Positions 1 to 6,209 of a stretch of DNA of 8,060 nt are shown one piece after another (position 1 is the first letter of the stretch; the number at the start of each line of letters is the position of its first letter). The stretch is taken from contig JAGHRU010000023.1 in the NCBI GenBank assembly GCA_018066225.1, positions 1 to 8,060 on the forward strand, read 5' to 3'. The notes beneath the pieces are model-generated. The model was not told where the DNA came from and did no database searches. It worked only from the letters and a program-made list of their open reading frames with translations. Origin of the DNA: Candidatus Equimonas enterica. Its GTDB lineage: Bacteria > Bacteroidota > Bacteroidia > Bacteroidales > Bacteroidaceae. The position numbers and the translations under genes are program-made.

Positions 1-33
1 AAAATAGTTAATGCTTATTGGCGAATCACTTTG

Positions 34-57
34 TTATTTCACGACAACCTTTGCCGT
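34..57 (-). other. Stranded in-frame tail of the T9SS sorting domain (TAKVVVK, then stop)
   Basis: Directly after the TAA at 58-60, the same minus-strand frame reads T-A-K-V-V-V-K and then a second TAA at 34-36. A basic, valine-rich KVVVK-type end is what T9SS type A sorting domains normally finish with. Counted from the PGVY/AGVY motif, the combined tail has the same length as the intact end of the 1064-aa protein, with the stop in place of its Arg1057. The stop therefore looks like a point change, an assembly error or a recoded codon. Bases 1-33 hold nothing recognisable. Confidence 0.75.
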
Positions 58-2022
58 TTATATCAGGCCATTCGTATCTTGCGTCTTAACGACATAGACG
101 CCCGGGGTGAGGTGTTGCGTCGGCATACGATGGCCAGCCATGTCATAGACAGCGGCTATTGTGCCACCACGCACCTGCATACCTTCACCGGCATAATAGG
201 CATAAGGCTCTACGGCATCGGCAGACACAGTGTGCACACCCGTCAGCGGTGCCAACTTGGCTTGACCCGCGTTGTACACGACATTGTTGCCGTCTTGCGC
301 GTTGCGGTCGTAGTTGTGCACGAAGGCCACGACACGGATGTTGGCAGGATTCCAACTCTCATCGAGCGTCACCTCGTAGTCGCGATGGATGTTGTAGTTC
401 ACGATTTCCACATCTTCGCCGAAAGCACCATTGACAAACTGGCGAATGACGCCATTCTGCGTGTAAGAGCCATCGGGATTAAGGTAATCCTCGCTATTGA
501 CATCGGTACGCTGTATGTCGGAGCGTAGGCCGTCCTCTACGACATATACCGTCATACGAAGACGATTTTGGAACATCATCTCCTTGATTTCGGCATTAGC
601 CTCGACGGCGATACCAAGTTTGCGTGTAGCCTCGTCGTAGGTCAGCATCGGCGTAACGGTGATGTAACTCGGCATGGCTTTGGCGATGTCCAAGAGGCCA
701 GCGAGTTCGTCGCGATTGTTGATGAAGTACAAGATGCCAGCCCCCTCACGCATACCAGAGAAGAGGTTGCGATCCAGACCAACTGCGGGGGTAAAGTCGC
801 AACCATCGTCGGGGTAGTTCATGTAGAAGCGGATATAAGATTGGTCTTCTTCGCTGCTGAACTGGTCGTAAGGCGTCACGCCGTCCTTGCGGATAAGTCC
901 GTAGTCGATGTGGTGCTTCACCCAGATGACATCGTCACGCTCTCCCACGGCCTTGGCATACTCATAGTCGGCCAAAGGTGCCTGCGGGTCGGCCTCGGAC
1001 GTCATTTCTTCCAGCAACATCTTGCGCTCCACGGGCTCTGCACCCTCTCTTACGGCGAAGACGACTTTATCCATACCGTTGTCGGAGGCATCGGTGTCGT
1101 CAGCCTCATTGACTTTGAGCACCCGTGCCTTCAACGTATGATTGCCTTCAATGGGGAAGGCTACGTCTCTGATTTGCACCTGATAGGAGGTGTTGTGGTC
1201 AATGGTAAGGCCGCTGATGGTCTTGGTGTCGAAGACTTCGTCGTCGGCCATCACCTCTACATCGAGCGAGGTCACGCGGTCGAGGCCATAGTTGGTCACA
1301 AGGAAGGAATAATCTGTGGGCTTATTCTGCCAAATCACATCGGCACCGTCCAGATTGCGAACGCTAACATCGTTGCTGGGATAGGCATCCCCCTCGGCAT
1401 AAGCGCGTATCATCAAGTTGAGGCCAATGTTGCTCTTGAGCGACGTCCAGCGGCCTTGACCGTCCATAAACCAGTTGCCGTCTTCTACAAACTGGCCTTT
1501 GGTGTTGTCGAGCGTGATGTCGCCCATCATCGCATGTTCCTCATCGACAGCAGCCAACCAGCCTACATAGAGGCCTTTGTTCTGTTGTATTTTGATGCGC
1601 TTCTTCAGTTTCGCAGCATTCCAACCCGTCTGAAATTTGCCGTGCTTCAAGACATCGCTCTCGGTAAGCGTGTGAAGCACACTACCATCCGTAATGAGTT
1701 CGTCCGTGACAAAGCACTGGATGAACATCGGTGAGGCGGCATCGTAAACAGCGAAATGCACTTCGGTAATCTCATCACCCACATACTTGTTGAGCACTTC
1801 GGGGGAGAGGAAGATGCACGCTCCGTAGTTGTGCGACTGGTCGGTCTGTTCGTAGAAGTACTTGGTGTAGTAGGTGTTGAACGGCGTATTGCAATAGCCG
1901 AGACGAATAGGAGGATTGGTATCAGCGGTCTCGGTGGCCCACTGCGTCGGGTCATCGGGCTGCTGTGCATAAAGACCTATTGTGGTGATAACGCAAAGGG
2001 CTGCAAGTAAAATCTTACGCAT
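58..2022 (-). CDS. Secreted Omp28-related protein with an interrupted T9SS sorting domain
   Basis: This 654-residue protein starts at 2022, which gives a proper signal peptide (MRKILLAALCVITTIGLYA, cleaved before Gln20); the frame is open ten codons further upstream but that extension is not signal-like. Residues about 37-210 form a beta-rich domain and about 216-325 a CARDB-like domain (YSFLVTNYGLDRVTSLDVEV). Residues about 330-590 resemble Omp28-related outer-membrane proteins: KMLLEEMTSEADPQAP (334-349), ITVTPMLTYDEATRKL, then NGVIRQFVNGAFGEDV and NIRVVAFVHNYD. The CxxC usual after the LLEEFTG-like motif is absent. The C-terminus (AAVYDMAGHRM, LTPGVYVVKTQDTNGLI) is a T9SS sorting domain that stops eight residues short of the expected end; see 34-57. 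It is probably surface-exposed or secreted if sorting still works, otherwise held in the periplasm. It follows the 1064-aa gene by 111 bases and is probably its transcriptional partner. The molecular function is unknown. Confidence 0.86.
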   Translation of the reverse strand: MRKILLAALCVITTIGLYAQQPDDPTQWATETADTNPPIRLGYCNTPFNTYYTKYFYEQTDQSHNYGACIFLSPEVLNKYVGDEITEVHFAVYDAASPMFIQCFVTDELITDGSVLHTLTESDVLKHGKFQTGWNAAKLKKRIKIQQNKGLYVGWLAAVDEEHAMMGDITLDNTKGQFVEDGNWFMDGQGRWTSLKSNIGLNLMIRAYAEGDAYPSNDVSVRNLDGADVIWQNKPTDYSFLVTNYGLDRVTSLDVEVMADDEVFDTKTISGLTIDHNTSYQVQIRDVAFPIEGNHTLKARVLKVNEADDTDASDNGMDKVVFAVREGAEPVERKMLLEEMTSEADPQAPLADYEYAKAVGERDDVIWVKHHIDYGLIRKDGVTPYDQFSSEEDQSYIRFYMNYPDDGCDFTPAVGLDRNLFSGMREGAGILYFINNRDELAGLLDIAKAMPSYITVTPMLTYDEATRKLGIAVEANAEIKEMMFQNRLRMTVYVVEDGLRSDIQRTDVNSEDYLNPDGSYTQNGVIRQFVNGAFGEDVEIVNYNIHRDYEVTLDESWNPANIRVVAFVHNYDRNAQDGNNVVYNAGQAKLAPLTGVHTVSADAVEPYAYYAGEGMQVRGGTIAAVYDMAGHRMPTQHLTPGVYVVKTQDTNGLI

Positions 2023-2056
2023 AATATATAAATAGGTATGACTTAAAAGCAAAGTC

Positions 2057-2105
2057 TTTGAGTCTGCAAGGAGCAGAAGTCATCTGCCCTTCTTGCGGAC
2101 TCAAA
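2057..2105. repeat. Long hairpin between the two secreted-protein genes
   Basis: TTTGAGTCTGCAAGGA (2057-2072) pairs with TCTTGCGGACTCAAA plus the T before it (2090-2105), and GCAGA (2073-2077) pairs with TCTGC (2083-2087) around a five-base loop, with a CC bulge: 21 pairs as plus-strand RNA, two of them G-U. As minus-strand RNA those two become A-C mismatches, leaving 19 pairs. It begins 28 bases after the stop of the 1064-aa gene and ends 34 bases before the next ATG. A fairly U-rich stretch (TTTGCTTTT) follows on the minus strand. It may be a terminator, an attenuator or a 3'-end stabiliser. No TTTG/TAnnTTTG promoter fits in the 34 bases after it, which favours readthrough into the next gene. 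Confidence 0.65.
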
Positions 2106-2133
2106 AACTCATACGGAGATGATTGATTTGGGG

Positions 2134-5100
2134 TTATTTGATGCACACTTTCTGCACACGGACATTGCCGTCTGCCGTGATAGCACGCACGAGATATACA
2201 CCTGCGGGAATGTTGAGGCGCATATTGCCGCCAACCGTAGGCTGAGCCACAAGACGTCCACCGCCATCATAGATGCAGACACTGCGGACATCGTCGCCTA
2301 CGCGGAGCATACCATCGGAGACACTGACGGCAGCCCCCCCATCGACAGTGACGGTATTGACACCTTCGCTGTCGCGGATGGCCAGCATGATTTGCGGCAC
2401 GGCTGTCATCAAGCAGTCGCTGAGGTTGCCATCGGGGTCGAGTTCAGTACTACCACTATAACGCAGTGAACGCATGATATTGGTATTCGTGTTGAAGTTC
2501 CAGAACATAACGGGCCAATCCACAGTAGCCAGGCCCTTCTTGCGCACCTCAATGACGAGGTTGTCGCCCGGGCGAAGTGCGATAGGCTCTGCGAAGTCAA
2601 AAGTCAGCAGGTGCTCACTTTCATATTCGCCAGCCTCCAGATACACTTTACCAGCATACTCCATCACGAGGTCATCCTCGTATATCCAGTCATTGGCAGC
2701 TGTGAAGTAGTCCTTGCGGGTCACGCCTGCAAAGACGACGACATCGAAGGCTTCACCATCCTGATAGGTGACATCGTTGGTGTAATACTTGTAGCCAAGA
2801 CGTGTGATGAGGCCGGGCACGCCAATCTCATCGTAATGGTAGATGCTCTGCTGCATCGAGAAGAGGTAAGTGAAGTCGAAGGGTGTGCGGCTCTCATACT
2901 GCACAATCTCGTCGCGGGCACCCGACTTCGTCACCTCCACATTGAAGATATCCGTCGTCGCAGTATTGACATTGACGGTACGGTGGACGCTCTCGTCGTT
3001 GGACGCATTGCCATCACCCTCGAGCACCACCTTGGCGTAGATGACGCTCTTGCCCGCTGTGACGGGCGAATAGGTGACCTTAATGTCGGCAGCGGCATCA
3101 ACGGCCAGTGCTGGGCAATCGGACTTGGTGCCGATAATCTCGCCATCGGCATAGACGACCACCTTGTAACTGTTGGCAGCGACATCCTTGATACCACGGT
3201 TCTTCACCGTGACAGTCATAATGTTGGTGGCATCGACCACGGCGTCAGCCTTGAAGTCTGCGCTCTCTATACCGAGGTCATAATCGGCCACTTCCTCAAA
3301 GGCAAAGTCATAGACGAGGGTGTTGCAGTTGCCAGCAGGCGAGATGTCGTGCAGACCTACGAAGATGTCGCCATCGGCTTGCGCCACGAAAGTGCCTTCC
3401 ATATAGGAGGCGTAATTGGACTTCTTCTCAGGCACGATAAACTCGTTGAGGAAGAACGCTTCCTGCGAAGCCGCATTGGCCGCTGCACCTTGGGTAAACT
3501 CGATGCGGTAAGTGCCTTCGTAGTCACCTACGATGTTGGCCATAGCGCGATAGGTCTTGCCTGCTGCGACGTGCATCTTGGGCGAAAGGAGATAGTCGTT
3601 GCCAAGGCTCTTGTGCTCCAAAGAGAAACGCTGCATCTGCTCTATGCCATTGGCACCATCCCACTGCCAGGTGGTGCCGTTGTCATCATCGACGACGGTC
3701 CAGCGGTCTGCATCGGTTTGGCTGTCGAAGTTGGTGCGATAGGGAGGCACAACACCGTGACCAGCATGTACGGCTTGAGAAGTAACTGTGCTACCCTCGC
3801 CTTTGGCATTGACCGACTTCACCGCATAGGAGTAAGCGTCATAGTCTGCCAAGTCTTTGTCTTGGAAATTAGTGGTGGTCAAGCCCTCTGCCACGACCTT
3901 CTGGTCGGGGTAGCGCGTGATGGTATAAGTCAAGGTAGCCTCATCGTAGTAGCCATCGTGCATACCTGCTGCGGGCTTTTCCCATGTGAGATTGACCTGG
4001 GCATCGCTGACTTTCTCCACAGCGAGATGGACCACTTCGCCCGGCATATCGGCCCCAGCGTAGGCTTTGTACGCGGTCGGCACGCCCTTGCCATCAGCAT
4101 TGGTGGCATATATATTATAGGTATGTATGCCTTCGGAAGCACCGTTGTCGGTATATTGCATCTGCTCGCCTACGCGACCAGCAGCATCCACCGTGGCGAT
4201 TTGCACGCCGTCACGCTCTATGACCACGTTGGTCATCGCGGTGAGTGCCTCGCGGTTCCACTGCGTCGTGGGGTTGGTCCACGAGAGGGTAACGCTCTGT
4301 CCTGCGTTGGCCTTCGTGTCGCTGATGTTCGTCACCATAGCCGGTGCGGTGCGTGCTTCGGCGGTGCGGAAAGGCATGTAGAGACCGCAGACGCTCTCAA
4401 AAGTACCAACACCGCCCAAGCGGGTTACCTCGCGCGTATCGGGGTTGATCTTCATGAGGTACTGCACGGCACTCTGATCGTTGCCAAGGGCAGCGTAAAG
4501 GTCGCCTGTGGTGTAATCCACGGTGAGGTCGTTGGTGTAATTGACGGGGTAGTCTTCGCCATTGACCTTGATGCGTTCACGCCATACCTGCTGGAGTTTG
4601 CCGTCCTTGGTCATGGTGCACTTGGTGAGTGTGGTGGCCTCGTCCCAATACTCGTCGTGGTCGTCATCGGTCATCTCGATGAAGTAGAAATTGCCGTCGT
4701 AATCTACCGTCATAGCAGCAGCATAGAAGCCGATGTCGCTGATGGTCTGCTCGTAAGCACCCGTAGCGGGGTCTATCTCGACGAGCGAAGAAGAGACGTG
4801 ATCGGGGTTGTCCGGCTGACGCGCCAAGCCGTAGAGGGTCTTGGTGGCGTGGTCGTAGTCCATGTCGTAGATGACGGGCCAGTTGTCGGTCCATTGCGAA
4901 CCACGCATATCGGTAATCTCGGTGTAGGTGCCATCTTCCACGTTGAGGCGGATGTAAGCACCGCTATACTCCACAAGGGAGTACATACGCGTAAGATAGG
5001 CGTAGTAGTTGCCCTCTACATAGGCACCACAGCGCATCGCCCAGAGTTCAAAATCGTCGTTGGCGATGAAGGGCTCGTGATACTCCAGATGGCCTGGATT

Positions 5101-5328
5101 GCCCGTCGTGAAATGCACCCAGTTGCGCACATGGTTCTTATCCACCATCGTCGCGCCATAGATGTCAAGACCTTTGGCAAGGTCATTGAGCGGTGCGCCC
5201 ATGACATGAGGAGCACTGCTTTGTACCGCGCTCTGCATCGGAGCAGGCAAATACTGCTTGACCGACACCTGCGCATTCGCTGCCACTGCACAGCAGAGAG
5301 CAAAGAGAGAAGCGTAAATCTTTTTCAT
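2134..5328 (-). CDS. Large multidomain secreted protein, T9SS cargo (fibronectin III, jelly-roll and CARDB-like domains)
   Basis: This 1064-residue protein has no firm functional name. It starts with a signal peptide (MKKIYASLFALCCAVAANA, cleaved before Gln20). Residues about 50-320 look like a beta-propeller: DYDHATKTLYGLA (157-169), VDYDGNFYFIE (208-218) and VDYTTGDLYAALG (270-282) repeat one pattern. Two fibronectin-III-like domains follow (about 328-424 and 428-522; SVTLSWTNP and QVNLTWEKP are typical). Residues 528-680 resemble a choice-of-anchor-J or cleaved-adhesin jelly roll (YRTNFDS, WTVVDDDNGTTWQWDG, NDYLLSPKM). About 682-788 is CARDB-like (VTVKNRGIKDVAANSYKVVV), and about 795-985 is another beta-rich domain. 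The end (about 1000-1064: VCIYDGGGRLVAQ, PAGVYLVRAITADGNV, final QKVCIK) is a T9SS sorting domain. It should be exported by Sec, moved by T9SS and act on the cell surface or outside, perhaps in adhesion or carbohydrate binding. No catalytic motif is seen. It has its own promoter and is followed after 111 bases by another secreted protein gene. Confidence 0.92.
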   Translation of the reverse strand: MKKIYASLFALCCAVAANAQVSVKQYLPAPMQSAVQSSAPHVMGAPLNDLAKGLDIYGATMVDKNHVRNWVHFTTGNPGHLEYHEPFIANDDFELWAMRCGAYVEGNYYAYLTRMYSLVEYSGAYIRLNVEDGTYTEITDMRGSQWTDNWPVIYDMDYDHATKTLYGLARQPDNPDHVSSSLVEIDPATGAYEQTISDIGFYAAAMTVDYDGNFYFIEMTDDDHDEYWDEATTLTKCTMTKDGKLQQVWRERIKVNGEDYPVNYTNDLTVDYTTGDLYAALGNDQSAVQYLMKINPDTREVTRLGGVGTFESVCGLYMPFRTAEARTAPAMVTNISDTKANAGQSVTLSWTNPTTQWNREALTAMTNVVIERDGVQIATVDAAGRVGEQMQYTDNGASEGIHTYNIYATNADGKGVPTAYKAYAGADMPGEVVHLAVEKVSDAQVNLTWEKPAAGMHDGYYDEATLTYTITRYPDQKVVAEGLTTTNFQDKDLADYDAYSYAVKSVNAKGEGSTVTSQAVHAGHGVVPPYRTNFDSQTDADRWTVVDDDNGTTWQWDGANGIEQMQRFSLEHKSLGNDYLLSPKMHVAAGKTYRAMANIVGDYEGTYRIEFTQGAAANAASQEAFFLNEFIVPEKKSNYASYMEGTFVAQADGDIFVGLHDISPAGNCNTLVYDFAFEEVADYDLGIESADFKADAVVDATNIMTVTVKNRGIKDVAANSYKVVVYADGEIIGTKSDCPALAVDAAADIKVTYSPVTAGKSVIYAKVVLEGDGNASNDESVHRTVNVNTATTDIFNVEVTKSGARDEIVQYESRTPFDFTYLFSMQQSIYHYDEIGVPGLITRLGYKYYTNDVTYQDGEAFDVVVFAGVTRKDYFTAANDWIYEDDLVMEYAGKVYLEAGEYESEHLLTFDFAEPIALRPGDNLVIEVRKKGLATVDWPVMFWNFNTNTNIMRSLRYSGSTELDPDGNLSDCLMTAVPQIMLAIRDSEGVNTVTVDGGAAVSVSDGMLRVGDDVRSVCIYDGGGRLVAQPTVGGNMRLNIPAGVYLVRAITADGNVRVQKVCIK
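2334..2340. repeat. Seven-G run (minus strand) just before the sorting domain of the 1064-aa protein
   Basis: The run encodes Gly997 and Gly998 plus the first base of Ala999. It lies between the last folded domain and the T9SS sorting domain, so a one-base slip would remove the sorting signal while leaving the rest of the protein unchanged. Confidence 0.75.
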
Positions 5329-5380
5329 AAAGAATAGGTTATAGTGTGATTTATTTCGTGTATTATTGCTTATTTGGTCG

Positions 5381-5412
5381 CAAAATTAACCAAAAATCCT
5401 CACCCGACCAAA
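5381..5412 (-). promoter_or_regulatory. Bacteroidota-type promoter of the 1064-aa secreted protein gene
   Basis: On the minus strand TTTG (5409-5412) is followed after 20 bases by TAATTTTG (5381-5388), an exact match to the -33 TTTG / -7 TAnnTTTG consensus of the Bacteroidota primary sigma factor. Transcription should start a few bases beyond 5381, which leaves a leader of about 45-50 bases before the ATG at 5326-5328. A short A tract and then the eight-C tract lie upstream of the -33 element. Confidence 0.75.
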
Positions 5413-5433
5413 CTTTTTTCAACCTTTGTTTTA

Positions 5434-5441
5434 GGGGGGGG
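5434..5441. repeat. Homopolymer tract of eight G (eight C on the minus strand)
   Basis: Eight G in a row on the plus strand, 21 bases upstream of the -33 element of the promoter at 5381-5412, with a six-A tract in between on the minus strand. Tracts of this kind can slip during replication; here a length change would alter spacing upstream of the promoter, not a reading frame. Confidence 0.8.
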
Positions 5442-5504
5442 ATTTGCCATGCGGAGTTTACAAATGCAGTACTTCCTTATTAACATGCCAGCAGGCACGA
5501 TTTG

Positions 5505-5533
5505 CGCTTCGTAAAGCGACAAGGCGCGCCTTG
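5505..5533. repeat. Short hairpin followed by a 14-base perfect palindrome
   Basis: CGCTT (5505-5509) and AAGCG (5514-5518) form a five-pair stem with a four-base loop. Directly after it, CAAGGCGCGCCTTG (5520-5533) is a perfect palindrome. Both lie between ispF and the promoter of the 1064-aa gene, next to the larger inverted repeats. The palindrome could be a dimeric protein-binding site or part of the 3' structured region; no known operator is recognised. Confidence 0.5.
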
Positions 5534-5571
5534 CCCACGGCGACGTAACGCACTGCCTTTCAAGGGCTTTC

Positions 5572-5628
5572 CGACAAGGGCAGACAAGAGAAACAATCTG
5601 CCCTTGTCGTTCACACGACTTGGGCAGA
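5572..5628. repeat. Two overlapping, mutually exclusive inverted repeats built on GGGCAGA
   Basis: Hairpin A: CGACAAGGGCAGA (5572-5584) pairs perfectly over 13 bases with TCTGCCCTTGTCG (5597-5609), with a 12-base loop. Hairpin B uses the same right arm: TCTGCCC (5597-5603) with GGGCAGA (5622-5628) and GTCGT (5606-5610) with ACGAC (5615-5619), with a TT/TT internal loop and a four-base loop. Only one can form at a time. The inner stem-loop of B nearly repeats that of the hairpin at 5642-5671 (TCGTTCACACGAC against TCGTTTTCACGAC, 11 of 13), but with the outer arms exchanged. Confidence 0.75.
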
Positions 5629-5641
5629 CCGTTGCAACAAA

Positions 5642-5671
5642 CTGGGCAGATCGTTTTCACGACCTGCCCAG
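5642..5671 (-). terminator. Hairpin after ispF, probable terminator
   Basis: CTGGGCAG (5642-5649) and CTGCCCAG (5664-5671) pair perfectly; after one mismatch, TCGT and ACGA continue the stem around a four-base loop, giving 12 pairs in total. It begins 43 bases after the ispF stop on the minus strand and is followed by TTTGTTG, a short and imperfect U-tract. Position and stability suit a terminator of the porV-ispF transcript; the weak U-tract keeps the confidence moderate. Confidence 0.5.
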
Positions 5672-5714
5672 CTTATATTTTCTTCCTCTACAAAGTAGGA
5701 CTATCAAAGGCACA

Positions 5715-6191
5715 CTATGCGCGCTCTATGAGGGCAACGGCGTAGGCCGAGATGCCCTCTTTGCGCCCCGTGAAGCCGAGTTGCTCGGTCGTAGTAGCCT
5801 TGATGCTCACCGCATCGACCTCAACGCCAAGCAACGGTGCCAGGGTGGCACGCATCGTGTCTATGTGGGGATTGAGTTTGGGACGCTCGGCGCAGACCGT
5901 ACAATCCACATTGCCGACGCGATAGCCGCGCTCTGCTATCAACGCCACCGTGCGGCGGAGGAGTATTTTGGAGTCTATGCCGTCGGTCTCGGCCGCCGTG
6001 TCGGGGAAGTGATAGCCTATGTCGCGCATAGCGGCAGCACCAAGCAGCGCATCGCAGAGCGCGTGGATGAGCACATCAGCATCGCTATGCCCCAGCAGCC
6101 CATGGGTGTGAGGGATGACGATGCCACCGAGCCATAAAGGACGGTCGGTGACAAGACGGTGGACATCGTAGCCAAAGCCTATTCTAAACAT
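5715..6191 (-). CDS. ispF: IspF, 2-C-methyl-D-erythritol 2,4-cyclodiphosphate synthase
   Basis: This cytosolic enzyme of the MEP pathway converts CDP-methylerythritol 2-phosphate to methylerythritol 2,4-cyclodiphosphate with release of CMP, on the route to IPP and DMAPP. The family acts as a metal-dependent homotrimer. The 158 residues are full family length. The N-terminus MFRIGFGYDVHRL carries the metal ligands Asp9 and His11; the third ligand is His43 in GHSDADVLIHALCDALLG. DIGYHFPDT (57-65) corresponds to the DIGxxFPDTD loop, with Ala in place of the last Asp. AERPKL (101-106) and KATTTEQLGFTGRKEGI (131-147) form the nucleotide- and active-site signature. The ATG follows the porV stop by 18 bases, so the two are probably translated from one transcript. 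The metabolic role seems unrelated to secretion; the neighbourhood is nevertheless shared with P. gingivalis. Confidence 0.98.
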   Translation of the reverse strand: MFRIGFGYDVHRLVTDRPLWLGGIVIPHTHGLLGHSDADVLIHALCDALLGAAAMRDIGYHFPDTAAETDGIDSKILLRRTVALIAERGYRVGNVDCTVCAERPKLNPHIDTMRATLAPLLGVEVDAVSIKATTTEQLGFTGRKEGISAYAVALIERA

Positions 6192-6209
6192 AGCGCGTAG
6201 AGCAGTTGG

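Larger units (their letters stand above)
5329..5714. other. 386-base intergenic region without a credible gene
   Basis: The region separates ispF from the 1064-aa secreted protein, both on the minus strand. From ispF onward it holds 43 bases of plain sequence, the probable terminator, the overlapping GGGCAGA repeats, the 14-base palindrome with its small hairpin, an eight-base C tract, the TTTG/TAATTTTG promoter and an AT-rich leader of roughly 45-50 bases. An open frame crossing it on the minus strand (GTG start at 5660, 86 codons) starts inside a hairpin and has unlikely composition. The structured part could contain a small RNA, but no start for one can be named. Confidence 0.7.

Noticed and set aside
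568..1734. Plus-strand open frame of 388 codons as a gene
   Set aside because: It is antisense and in register with the 654-aa gene, with the same artefact composition and no domain.
2023..2052. Longer start of the 654-aa protein at 2052
   Set aside because: It adds ten residues before a normal signal peptide beginning MRKIL.
2611..5337. Long plus-strand open frame (908 codons) as a gene
   Set aside because: It is exactly antisense and in codon register with a well-supported secreted protein; its product is rich in His, Val, Ile and Gly without any recognisable domain.
5400..5660. Minus-strand 86-codon frame with repeated CPVC and CPC
   Set aside because: The GTG start lies in the loop of a hairpin, the cysteine pattern is only the translation of the repeated TCTGCCC core, and the frame runs through the promoter's upstream tracts.
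5502..6137. Plus-strand open frame of 211 codons opposite ispF
   Set aside because: It covers the antisense of a clear ispF and the hairpin region; no known motif.
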